Assembly: GCF_019263745.1 (NCBI RefSeq)
Contig: NZ_CP077107.1
Span: forward strand, 2,480,001 to 2,544,000
DNA: 64,000 nucleotides
Source: Methanospirillum hungatei
Lineage (GTDB): Archaea; Halobacteriota; Methanomicrobia; Methanomicrobiales; Methanospirillaceae
Reading direction: 5' to 3'
Shown: positions 27,968-36,550 of the stretch, piece by piece
Layout: each line of letters begins with the position of its first letter
Position numbering within the stretch: position 1 is the stretch's first letter
The notes under the pieces: generated by a model
Seen by the model: the letters and a program-made list of their open reading frames with translations, nothing else
The model's database searches: none
What the model was told of the DNA's origin: nothing
Made by a program: the position numbers and the translations under genes

Positions 27968-28460
27968 TCCTGTAATTTTATCTTATCACTCATTTCCGTT
28001 TCGCCCCTCCAGAAAAATTGCAAATATTCGGTTAAAATACAATTCAACGTTATTTTTTGATATTGATATGCCACAATGAACATCTATAAGAACCATTTCC
28101 CAGCTATCAATGAATCGACGCGGCACCTGAAATTGTCAGACATGATGGGAATATTATTCAGAAAATATAGAAAAACATTATATGTGTGGACCGGTTTTCC
28201 ATATATTACTGATGATATAAAACCGATTTAATACTCGTTTTTTCATTAAAGAAAGATAAATTAACGTCTTTTAATATTACCTTCAAATAGGGTCAGACGC
28301 ATGTCTGCCGTCATTCCATGAGTATTTTAATCTTTAAAGAATTATTCGCCTGCCGTCTGAAATCGCCTCATTTAATCTTATTTTTTAAAAATAAGCAATA
28401 TTGGGTGATTTTGAGATTTATAAAAATATTATCACACACATCTTCAGACCTGTTAAATAC
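27968..28460. other. Intergenic stretch, mostly featureless
   Basis: AT-rich, between a plus-strand kinase end and the stop of a minus-strand gene. The only structure seen is a hairpin at 28291-28309 (GG, bulged T, CAGAC / GTCTGCC with a GCAT loop), which could end transcription from either side. No coding frame supported. Confidence 0.4.
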
Positions 28461-29309
28461 TCATCCGGGAGGTCTTGTCTCTATGACACTGACGAGTGAT
28501 ATTGAACCACCGGGTGATGATCGTGATGAACCCATGATATATTTCTCACCATCGGTCGTAATTAGAATGGTTCCTTTTATATCTGTTCGGTAAATTTCTG
28601 CTCCAAATGCTTCAAGCCCCATTGTTGTTGCTTTGTTTGGTCCTTCGGTTTCTCTTCCTACACTAATAATAGCCACTTCTGGTTGTATTGATTGTATGAA
28701 TCGTGCATTGTATCCATCCCGAGATCCATGGTCTGCAACCCGGATTATCTGAATTGGATCAGTTATATTGATCTGAGGATTTGGATTTTGGGATAAGAGC
28801 AGGGTAGAGATTTTTCCAACGGTAATTTTAATAATTGCATCTCTTGTCTGAGTTGCGTCTTGAATGATTTCAGGAATGACTTCAATTGTTCCTTCGTTCC
28901 CAAATGGAATAACCTCTCCTGAAAGAAGAGGAGTATGTGGAATGGATTCATTTCTGATATGAGAAGTTATCCGGTTATAGTATGGGAGATCTGATTTTCC
29001 ATAATCCCTATATTCATGGACCTTCGTTCTGTTCATGACCTCAAGGATTCCACCGGTCTTTTCACTGGAGATACCTGACACTAATAAGAGACTGATATCT
29101 GTAATATTATGTCCTACTAGATATGATGCCGTTGTGTTTCTTTCAGGTCCGGCATCGATGAGAATATATGAATCATTGTTTTCGATGAGAACCGCATCTC
29201 CTGTTCCGACATCAATGACATGAATTTTCGTCTCCTCCCCATACGCAAATGAACTTAATAATATGAGGAAAATTACCACGAAAAGATATGGATTATGACA
29301 TTTTACCAT
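28461..29309 (-). CDS. Secreted MBL-fold pseudoenzyme (ComEC C-terminal type)
   Basis: 282 residues with a signal peptide (about 1-24). The fold matches the MBL domain of the protein at 5066: IHVIDVGTGDAVLIENNDSY, LIDAGP, then a strand, then DHGSRDGY and a final YRTDIKGTI that is nearly identical in the paralog. But where the active paralog has SHPYDDHIGG, this one reads SGISSEKTGG (residues 78-87), so both histidines and the aspartates of the main metal site are gone. It is unlikely to be a hydrolase; a binding or structural role at the cell surface is inferred. Confidence 0.72.
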   Translation of the reverse strand: MVKCHNPYLFVVIFLILLSSFAYGEETKIHVIDVGTGDAVLIENNDSYILIDAGPERNTTASYLVGHNITDISLLLVSGISSEKTGGILEVMNRTKVHEYRDYGKSDLPYYNRITSHIRNESIPHTPLLSGEVIPFGNEGTIEVIPEIIQDATQTRDAIIKITVGKISTLLLSQNPNPQINITDPIQIIRVADHGSRDGYNARFIQSIQPEVAIISVGRETEGPNKATTMGLEAFGAEIYRTDIKGTILITTDGEKYIMGSSRSSPGGSISLVSVIETRPPG

Positions 29310-29474
29310 ATGACCCTCACGACTCTTTTTTGTATAAATTTACTATTTGAGTCAGGCTGGTCAAATTCCTTCTTCTTTGTTATTCTATTTGTGATGATAA
29401 AATATCCGATTACGTATGCATGCCCAATATCAAATTTAGAATGCGTCCGATTATCTCATTATTCTGAAAAAAAG

Positions 29475-29831
29475 TTAAGTGGTGATTTTTTTAATGCTTT
29501 CAAGTAATTCTTCTTTTTGGTATGGTTTAACTACATAACCTGCTGCACCAACTCTCATAGCTAATGTCACAACTTGTTCAAGCCCGGCAGCAGAACACAT
29601 AATAACAGGAATCTCTGGAAATTCACGTTTTAATTCACGTAAAATTTCAATACCATTCATCTTTGGCATGACTAGGTCTAACATGATAATGTCTGGGAGA
29701 TGTGAATGTAAAAATTCAAGTATATGTACTCCGTCTGGTTGTATTAGGGTAGAATACCCCGCATTGGTCAGAATAGCATTCATTTCATCAATATCTGCAG
29801 GATTATCATCGACCATTAGAATAGTAGTCAT
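29475..29831 (-). CDS. Stand-alone response regulator receiver domain (CheY-like)
   Basis: 118 residues, a complete receiver: VDDNPAD at 7-13 (acidic pocket), phospho-acceptor Asp in IIMLDLVMPKMNG (about residue 53), the CSAA switch residue, and the K of VVKPYQ near 101. No output domain. Such single receivers often pass phosphate between kinases; the REC-PAS-PAS kinase 1.5 kb away is a possible partner. Nothing in the sequence fixes this. Confidence 0.9.
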   Translation of the reverse strand: MTTILMVDDNPADIDEMNAILTNAGYSTLIQPDGVHILEFLHSHLPDIIMLDLVMPKMNGIEILRELKREFPEIPVIMCSAAGLEQVVTLAMRVGAAGYVVKPYQKEELLESIKKITT

Positions 29832-29926
29832 GCTATCAACTTATGCCTGTGTAGGAAGGGTCATACTTTCCTGATACTTCTTATTGGATCTCGTACCTTT
29901 TGAACATGTCTAAAAAAAGGAGTTTT

Positions 29927-30553
29927 TCAGTCTGCAACAGATGCAGCAACAATACTATCAGTATTCATTGTTACATACAAGTCAATTGTCTCACCAGGTC
30001 CTGGATTTTCTGTAATTTCCTCTGTTACGGGTATATATCCTGGCTTGTATGCAGTCATAGTTGTATATGGGGTCCCTGTCGTGTAAACCGGAATCTGTAA
30101 ATGCCCGTTCATGGTCATACCTTTATTTTCACCATCCAACTCCACGGTTACTCCATCCTCATTAGACCATATCATGTAATATCCCATATCTCCGCCGACT
30201 GGTTTGGGTGTCGGTGTCGGACAGGGCGCTGGTTCAATATCTATATAAATATCGATAGTCTGACCCTTAGCTGGGATTCCGGGCAAGTTTTTGGTCACAC
30301 TAGCATATGATCCACATGCTTCATAGGTTACTGTGTATGTAGCATATGGTGTTCCTGTTGTATAAATCGGAACAGATAGCATGCCATTTTGAATATCTCC
30401 AACATATTCACTATCTAGATGAACTTTGGCACCATCAGCATGGCAATGAAATTCATACCAACCCCGATCACCACCAAGTTTTGCAGCACTCCCACAAGTC
30501 AAACAAACCATAATCAGTGTTATCAAAATGAGAATCACATGATTTTTATACAT
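29927..30553 (-). CDS. Secreted two-repeat PEGA-like surface protein
   Basis: 208 residues: a signal peptide (MYKNHVILILITLIMVCLTC), then two similar ~80-residue beta units, separated by a Pro/Thr linker (PCPTPTPKPVGG). Matching lines are VPIYTTGTPYATYTV and IPVYTTGTPYTTMTA, each preceded by a DG-x-V-x-LD turn as in PEGA domains. ATG 30553 is chosen because GGAGG lies eight bases upstream; an earlier frame start adds 11 residues ahead of the signal peptide. Probably part of the cell envelope. No other gene in the operon. Confidence 0.72.
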   Translation of the reverse strand: MYKNHVILILITLIMVCLTCGSAAKLGGDRGWYEFHCHADGAKVHLDSEYVGDIQNGMLSVPIYTTGTPYATYTVTYEACGSYASVTKNLPGIPAKGQTIDIYIDIEPAPCPTPTPKPVGGDMGYYMIWSNEDGVTVELDGENKGMTMNGHLQIPVYTTGTPYTTMTAYKPGYIPVTEEITENPGPGETIDLYVTMNTDSIVAASVAD

Positions 30554-30690
30554 ATTTGGTTCCTCCATCCATCGGGTCCAATCCACCTTCTGGTAATGAG
30601 AATTTTCTCACATGTTCTATTATAATTGTTTGATTCATATCAATGCCCATTTTATGATCCAGGTAACAATGTACCAGTTCGATACTAAAC

Positions 30691-32052
30691 ATGGAGACAT
30701 GGACATCACACCTCACAGATATTTGTTCGACCATCACATCATCGGGCTATCATATTCCTCATAATATTCGTCTTGGAACCGATGCATTCATGGTTCCTTC
30801 CCCAGACGGGCAGGATCTTATCTTCACATTTCCACTTCTCATGAAATCGAATTTATCTGAGGAAATCCCTTTACCACTTTCATCGTCAGCAGGTGCAGTT
30901 CATGCGATTATTGAGTATTGTAAACGATCAGCTCTGAAAAATAAAGATCTTGAACCATTATGTGGAAAAAAATCCTCAAATATGTCAAGATATTCAGTGA
31001 ATGTTGAACCATGTACGATTGCATCTTCTCAATCAAGTATTGCATCAAACCTCTGGCGGCCTGATGAACAAAATTATCTTTTGTCAAACAGTATCCGATT
31101 GAGTGTTCGTGGGGCGATTCCGTTTGCTCCTCTAACAACCATCAATATAAAAGTAATTCGGGATATCCTGGAAACATATGTCGATGAATTAGTAAAAATT
31201 GTCAATAAAACTCCTGTCCGTCAGCTGACACAAGGATGGGAAACGGTACAGGATCAACAATGTCTCCGCTCTTATCTGGATAAAAATGGATATATTTGTT
31301 TTATTGGCGATGGAACCAGACCGGCCCGCACCTATACCAAACACAGGAGTTGGCACCGGGTCGCTGGTCCTAAGGACGGAGTCCATATTCCATTTTATTG
31401 TCCGATTGAATCGTCTCCAATTGAGATTACCCTTGAGGGCTCTCAAAAGACAATTACTGGTCTCGGCATAAAAAGGGGGGAGATTCTGGCAATTACCGGA
31501 TCAAATGCTGAAGGAAAATCAACCCTGCTTTCAGCAATTCAGGCAGGAGAGGATGACCATGCACCTGGAGACGGAAGAGAATACCTTGTTACTATTCCTG
31601 GAGGAGTTGCTCCTGATGCAACAAATATTGAATTATTGGGAGGTGATCTTCGTCCATTTTTTAAAAAAATCCCTCCGGGGATGACCGGAACTCCGGATTC
31701 AGTATTTGGGCAGGGAAGCGGGTCGGCATCTATGGCATCCAGAATTTCAGATGCAATCAGGAAACAGGTGCCATATATTATCATTGACGAGGACCGGGCA
31801 GCACAAAACCTGATGGTTCCCTGTTACATGAGTTCTCCGGATGTACAATCTCTGGCTACCTTGCTTGCAGATCACCGTGACTGGCTTCATGAAACATCAC
31901 TCATTATCGCAGGGTCTGGATTGGAACTGCTCATTGCACAGGCAGACCGGATAATCCGGCTTGAAAAACACCGGGTTTATGCCCAGTCAGTCACAGGCTA
32001 TCGGGAAGGCCTTCGGGATTTTTTTGATACTCTCTCAAAATTCATTCCCTGA
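30691..32052 (+). CDS. Predicted ABC-class ATPase (COG3044 type)
   Basis: 453 residues, cytoplasmic. The N-terminal ~240 residues are specific to this family; the ATPase part has Walker A GSNAEGKST (270-278), an ABC signature-like GSGSASMAS near 340, and Walker B IIIDEDRAA near 362. No membrane partner is encoded, fitting a soluble ABC ATPase. The biological role of the family is not known. It is shorter than many relatives and its Walker A differs from the GGGYHGKST form I expect. Start ATG lies in an AT-rich, ribosome-binding-site-poor context. Confidence 0.75.
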   Translation: METWTSHLTDICSTITSSGYHIPHNIRLGTDAFMVPSPDGQDLIFTFPLLMKSNLSEEIPLPLSSSAGAVHAIIEYCKRSALKNKDLEPLCGKKSSNMSRYSVNVEPCTIASSQSSIASNLWRPDEQNYLLSNSIRLSVRGAIPFAPLTTINIKVIRDILETYVDELVKIVNKTPVRQLTQGWETVQDQQCLRSYLDKNGYICFIGDGTRPARTYTKHRSWHRVAGPKDGVHIPFYCPIESSPIEITLEGSQKTITGLGIKRGEILAITGSNAEGKSTLLSAIQAGEDDHAPGDGREYLVTIPGGVAPDATNIELLGGDLRPFFKKIPPGMTGTPDSVFGQGSGSASMASRISDAIRKQVPYIIIDEDRAAQNLMVPCYMSSPDVQSLATLLADHRDWLHETSLIIAGSGLELLIAQADRIIRLEKHRVYAQSVTGYREGLRDFFDTLSKFIP

Positions 32053-32100
32053 TATTTCTGTATAATGACCCCGGATTAAAAAAAAGATTTTTGTAGATAT

Positions 32101-34053
32101 TTAATAATAATACGTCGGTCGGTCATCATGTTTGATTCCGATATCCATGAGGCGCTGTGTCAGATCTTTCAGGTTTGACCCGACGATCCGATCCCGGGAT
32201 ATGGTATACAGGACATCATCCATGAAGAGAGACCGAAGGACCGTTGACCCATACCACCATTCGTCACCCGAGGTTCCGGTCCCCTGTTTTATCCTGCCCT
32301 TTTCAGTAAATCCGGTATCCGGGTTAATTCCGAATACATAGGTCCCCTGCCAGGTCTCTTCGGTGTGGGATCCTTCATACTTGCTACCCTGGACTGGTAT
32401 GTGAACAACCTCCCTGATAGGTATTGCCATGATATCCCTCTCCTTATCAAGCAGGAATGCCCGGTGGTCTGAAAGGACGGCTGAGTCAGATCCCTTCTCT
32501 CCAATAACAATACTCTCAACCAGCTGTGGATTATTGACATTACTTACATCAAAGAGGGCAATCTTTACACCGGTTGGGATAATTCCCCCCCATTCATTCT
32601 CCATGGTGTCTTTTCCGATGCCGATCAGATGTGTCTCATCATAGGGATGGAGGTAATCTGAATATCCGGGGATTTTGAGTTCTCCAAGTAAACCTGGCTG
32701 GTAGGGATTGGAGAGATCAATCACAAAAAGCGGATCAGTCTGCTTGAAGGTAACCAGGTAGAGGAGATCACCCATGAATCGTGCAGAGTAAATCTTCTCC
32801 TCCGGGGCTAGATGTTCTAATCTTCCGATTATCTTCAGGTCAGGATCAAAGACATAGACATTGCTGTACTGGTTTTCATCAGATGACCAGTCGGATACAG
32901 TGGTTGCAACCCGGAGATTTCCCCGGTTTTCATCCAGGGAGAACTGGTTTAAGAGATATCCCGGAACTGTTCCCGTTGTTTTGTATGCAATTTCACCATC
33001 TTTAATCGCAAACCGGTGAATGACTGACTCCTGCTCTGGTTCTTTTGCCCTTTCTGATTTTTCTTCAATCATTCCCCAACCATACCAGGGGAGCTGTTTT
33101 TCATAGGCGATATATACATTCTGTGGGGATACATAGAGGGTGTTTGAATACCCAAGCAGGAAGGATTCAGCCTGGGGCTGTCCGGACCCGATGACCGGGA
33201 ATGATGTCAGAGTGTGCATCTGGTATTCTTTTTTCGGATAGGGGGGACACCAGATTGATGATATCTCAACCGGTTCAGTACCATCATAGATAATGGGCAT
33301 GCGGGGATTGGAGTAATCAGGTGTCTCCTCAGTGATGAAATACACATAATCGCCGATCATTCGTGCATTTTCATATGAACCAGGAGCAGAGATGGTTCTG
33401 ACTTCTTTCGGACTCTTCCGGTCGGAGATATCATATATCACAGCCTCCGTCTTTCTTGAATAGTCAGGGATGGGAACTGCTGATCCTTTTGGTTTGTACC
33501 AATGTTCGTCGTTTGTGTCAGAAAAGACGACAAGATGATCCCCTGCCAGGAAGAGTTCTGAAACTGATCCTTCAACTGGTAGTTCAGTCACAATCTTTCC
33601 CTGCTCCGGGGGGAATGCATCTACGATGGTGAGCGTCTCTCCACTCTCAATATAGATATATTTTCCATCGTTCTTTACAAAATCCGCTTCATCAACTCCA
33701 GCAACCTGAATATTGGTCGTTGAAAAATCACTTGCTCCTTTATCAGATGAACCTGTAGCGATGGCAGTCGGTGATGCCGCTTCCTTTGCAACCATCGACA
33801 CAGGTGAAGGTGCCATCTCCGCCATTGGTATGGCTATATCATAATACATCTCGTTTGTATAGCCGTACCGGTATTCCGGAGTAACATTCTTCAGGTACTC
33901 TTTCAAATCCTCGTCCGTTGTTATCTCCAGCATTCCGGATATGGGTGTATCTGTTCCGGACACCTGGTAAAGCCCTGCACATACCACAATAATGATCACG
34001 GTAAGAAGCAGGGATCGCACTGGTGCTTGTGGTATCATACTGATGTAGTACAT
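32101..34053 (-). CDS. Secreted beta-propeller domain protein
   Basis: 650 residues: N-terminal signal or membrane anchor (about 5-30), a short linker rich in Ser/Ala, then repeated four-strand blades from about 130 to the end, matching the archaeal/bacterial 'Beta_propel' family. Repeating cues are VxGDHLVVFSDT, ARMIGDYVYFITEE, ARFMGDLLYLVTFK and LRSLFMDDVLYTISRD. Extracellular; likely a binding or structural protein. ATG 34053 is used; ATG 34038 and TTG 34083 are alternatives and none has a ribosome binding site. GC content is higher than that of neighbouring intergenic DNA but codon use is similar. Confidence 0.82.
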   Translation of the reverse strand: MYYISMIPQAPVRSLLLTVIIIVVCAGLYQVSGTDTPISGMLEITTDEDLKEYLKNVTPEYRYGYTNEMYYDIAIPMAEMAPSPVSMVAKEAASPTAIATGSSDKGASDFSTTNIQVAGVDEADFVKNDGKYIYIESGETLTIVDAFPPEQGKIVTELPVEGSVSELFLAGDHLVVFSDTNDEHWYKPKGSAVPIPDYSRKTEAVIYDISDRKSPKEVRTISAPGSYENARMIGDYVYFITEETPDYSNPRMPIIYDGTEPVEISSIWCPPYPKKEYQMHTLTSFPVIGSGQPQAESFLLGYSNTLYVSPQNVYIAYEKQLPWYGWGMIEEKSERAKEPEQESVIHRFAIKDGEIAYKTTGTVPGYLLNQFSLDENRGNLRVATTVSDWSSDENQYSNVYVFDPDLKIIGRLEHLAPEEKIYSARFMGDLLYLVTFKQTDPLFVIDLSNPYQPGLLGELKIPGYSDYLHPYDETHLIGIGKDTMENEWGGIIPTGVKIALFDVSNVNNPQLVESIVIGEKGSDSAVLSDHRAFLLDKERDIMAIPIREVVHIPVQGSKYEGSHTEETWQGTYVFGINPDTGFTEKGRIKQGTGTSGDEWWYGSTVLRSLFMDDVLYTISRDRIVGSNLKDLTQRLMDIGIKHDDRPTYYY

Positions 34054-34148
34054 CTGATAAGGGTAATTAGTTGTCGAAAGCAACGAAAATTTTCAAAGTT
34101 ATCTTAAGAATTAATTAAATTTTGGCTTATTTTTCCGCAAAAATTAAA

Positions 34149-34781
34149 TTATTCAGTATCTTCAATCTCCTCTTCATAGATATATCCCTGGTTCATCATC
34201 AGTACCCGGCTAACCTGTATTGATCTGGTGGGGCATTGTTCTTCACAGGTAGAGCAGCCAGTACATATCTCTTCATGGAATACCTGCGAAATACCTTCTT
34301 CTACCGCAAGAATCACATTTTTGGTTGTAACAGTCCCTTTCGAGGAGAGAACAGGATCTATTTGCCGGTTTATCGGGCATGCAACCGCACAATTACCACA
34401 TCCGATGCAGGTTTTAGGATTTATCTGGATGTGAAACGAAAATTCTGCCCATGTCTCCGATTTTATTGCTTTCTGGAATATTCTGCCTGATTCCAGGACC
34501 ACTTCCGGACATATTTCTACACATAGTCCACACCGGATACAATGGCCTGGATGAATATGCGGATTCCATACCGCTGGCCTGCCTGTTTTTTTCACTTCTA
34601 TGGCACCAGGAGCCGGACAGATCATCTGACAAAGAAAACAGTGTGTACATGCTCTTCCGGTGATTTGAGGTACTCCCCGTGCATGGTAGGGAGTCTCAAG
34701 AGGGATAGTGTGTGGACTGAGAAAATTCATCAGCCATTTTTTACGAAAGAGGAATTGAAAGTAAGAAATGATAAACCGCAC
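34149..34781 (-). CDS. NuoI/EhbL-like polyferredoxin with four [4Fe-4S] sites
   Basis: 210 residues. Four complete C-x2-C-x2-C-x3-C motifs at cysteines 45-55, 81-91, 125-135 and 173-183, each followed or closed by Pro, predict four [4Fe-4S] clusters. The N-terminus (helix with LFRKKW, then HARGVPQ before the first motif) resembles NuoI-like subunits of hydrogenase and complex I families. The start GTG 34781 is preceded by AAAGGAG at ideal spacing; an upstream TTG at 34814 is less likely. Divergent, 102 bp apart, from the siroheme reductase, so an electron donor role for that enzyme is a reasonable inference. A general low-potential electron carrier is the alternative. Confidence 0.82.
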   Translation of the reverse strand: MRFIISYFQFLFRKKWLMNFLSPHTIPLETPYHARGVPQITGRACTHCFLCQMICPAPGAIEVKKTGRPAVWNPHIHPGHCIRCGLCVEICPEVVLESGRIFQKAIKSETWAEFSFHIQINPKTCIGCGNCAVACPINRQIDPVLSSKGTVTTKNVILAVEEGISQVFHEEICTGCSTCEEQCPTRSIQVSRVLMMNQGYIYEEEIEDTE

Positions 34782-34883
34782 AAAGACTCCTTTGGTATTA
34801 TTATCCCCCCTCAACTATGAAATAATGAGTATACCATTTTTTTCAGACCCGAAGTATATTCCTTATCCAGTTAACATATAGAT

Positions 34884-35759
34884 ATGAGAAAAGTCCCCCT
34901 CTATGAGAAAGGTGGTATTATTAATGAATATGGAGGAGAATTCTGCACTATCAGACTTCGAATCCCCGCTGGCCTGATAACAGTTGACCAGATGGAGGGT
35001 GTTGTCCATATTGCCCGAAAATTCAATACCCAGGTTCATCTGACCACCAGACAGACTATAGAACTGGTTCATGTGCTCCCTGCAAGCCTTGATCTCATTG
35101 CTGCGGATCTTGAAGCAAACGGTACTCCTGTGGGTGCAGAAAAAGCAGAAATTGTCAATATTACTGCCTGTCCTGGAACTGACCGGTGTCGGTTTGCCAT
35201 GATGGACTCCATTTCCCTTGCACGGACTCTTGATGAGAGGTTTTTCGGGAAGGAGATGCCGGTAAAATTCAGAATTGCAGTTTCATCATGTCCGAACTCA
35301 TGTGTGAGTGAGCGTCTGAATGAAATTGGAATCACTGGAGTCGTCCGGCCGTACCGGATTCCGGGGACATGTACCGGTTGCGGAACCTGTGTTCAGTACT
35401 GCAGGGAGAAGGCGATAGCAATCAAAAATGGACAGATAAAACTGGACGATGATCTCTGTGTCCACTGTGGGATGTGTATTCAGTCATGTCCGTTCCATAT
35501 TATCAAAGCTGATCCGGCCGCATATCATATCACTATTGGAGGGAAACGGGGTCGCCATCCTCGTGTCGGGTACCATGTCGTCACCGTGAAAACGCCCGAA
35601 ACAGTTATTAAAGTCGTTGAACTTGTTGTGAAATGGGTATATCGGAAAGCATGGAGTGACTCTCTTCTTCCAGATCAACTGGATATACTGGATTTTGAAT
35701 CGTTTAAAAAGGAATTGGTTGCCGGTCTTGATGAAGATGAGATGGTAACCGGGTATTGA
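34884..35759 (+). CDS. Small siroheme sulfite/nitrite reductase-like protein with ferredoxin insert
   Basis: 291 residues. Contains one siroheme-[4Fe-4S] half: an N-terminal ferredoxin-like fold with TTRQTIEL near 54-61 (siroheme contact), C96-x5-C102 (ACPGTDRC) and C136-x3-C140 (CPNSC). A 2[4Fe-4S] domain follows (C163-166-169-173 and C192-195-198-202), then a C-terminal region. This is the low-molecular-weight group found in methanogens, whose members are thought to reduce sulfite (assimilation or detoxification); nitrite is possible. The gene has no partner subunit, in contrast to DsrAB. Divergent with the polyferredoxin. Confidence 0.85.
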   Translation: MRKVPLYEKGGIINEYGGEFCTIRLRIPAGLITVDQMEGVVHIARKFNTQVHLTTRQTIELVHVLPASLDLIAADLEANGTPVGAEKAEIVNITACPGTDRCRFAMMDSISLARTLDERFFGKEMPVKFRIAVSSCPNSCVSERLNEIGITGVVRPYRIPGTCTGCGTCVQYCREKAIAIKNGQIKLDDDLCVHCGMCIQSCPFHIIKADPAAYHITIGGKRGRHPRVGYHVVTVKTPETVIKVVELVVKWVYRKAWSDSLLPDQLDILDFESFKKELVAGLDEDEMVTGY

Positions 35760-35772
35760 GGGAACCCCTCAC

Positions 35773-36507
35773 CTATTCTTCGTTTGGTATTTTTCCCACA
35801 GTAGCCATGTACAGGGTGAATTTCTTCTCTCCGTCAAGGGAGAGCAGAGTATTCATCTCATCATCCTTGAAAGCACCAATGGCACATACCCCACAACCGA
35901 TAGCTTGTGATGACAAGTACAGATTCTGACAGATATGTCCGGCGTCAAGAAAAATATCCCGAAATCCCCGCTCTCCATATCGCCATGTCATCCGGTATGA
36001 ATTCGCCACCCAGATAAAGCAAACTGCTGCTTCCTGGATACATCGCTGTTCTAAACCAGCCTTGTTCACTCTGTCTGATAATCCATCGTTATCAGAGATG
36101 AGTCCGAGGCTGTGATCAAGGGCTAAAAAACGGTATATTCCTGCATGTAGGCCGTTCACATTTTTCACATACAGGTAGGTGTCAATCGCATGACGTGCCC
36201 CTGCTGAAGGGACGGTTCTGAATGTGCTGTCATCAAGCACCCATTTTATTCCCTGAGTGCACCAGAGCAGGTATGATAGTTCTTCGAGAGAAAGAGGAGT
36301 GTTGTGGTAATTCCTGATACTCTCCCGGTTTTCAATCGCAACAGAAATATCAACATCTGCGATGGAACCTGTGTCTGGGTCAGGAAGAAGAATGATTGTT
36401 CCAGAAAAATCTTCTTCAATTGGCGGGGAAGGGATTCCTCTCAACTGGTCTGTCTGTGCAGGAATGCCATACCTGGTTTTTATTATAAATTCTTCACCAA
36501 TGCTCAT
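35773..36507 (-). CDS. SagB-type nitroreductase/dehydrogenase
   Basis: 244 residues from the preferred start ATG 36507, which follows AGGAACAGGGAT. FMN-binding nitroreductase fold: ENRESIRNYHNTPLS near the start, LLWCTQGI, PSAGARHAI, then GFRDIFLDAGHICQNL and GCGVCAIGAF. SagB members form oxazoles or thiazoles in peptides when next to a cyclodehydratase; no such gene is present, so this is probably a stand-alone flavin oxidoreductase. Longer starts (36579) would overlap the moeA gene and lack a ribosome binding site. Downstream of moeA and possibly cotranscribed. Confidence 0.8.
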   Translation of the reverse strand: MSIGEEFIIKTRYGIPAQTDQLRGIPSPPIEEDFSGTIILLPDPDTGSIADVDISVAIENRESIRNYHNTPLSLEELSYLLWCTQGIKWVLDDSTFRTVPSAGARHAIDTYLYVKNVNGLHAGIYRFLALDHSLGLISDNDGLSDRVNKAGLEQRCIQEAAVCFIWVANSYRMTWRYGERGFRDIFLDAGHICQNLYLSSQAIGCGVCAIGAFKDDEMNTLLSLDGEKKFTLYMATVGKIPNEE

Positions 36508-36550
36508 GATCCCTGTTCCTGTATTCATGTACAGAAAGGTAAAGATTAGC

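Noticed and set aside
35773-36507. SagB-like protein as part of a ribosomal peptide (azole) cluster
   Set aside because: No cyclodehydratase or precursor peptide gene nearby; neighbours are molybdenum cofactor genes.
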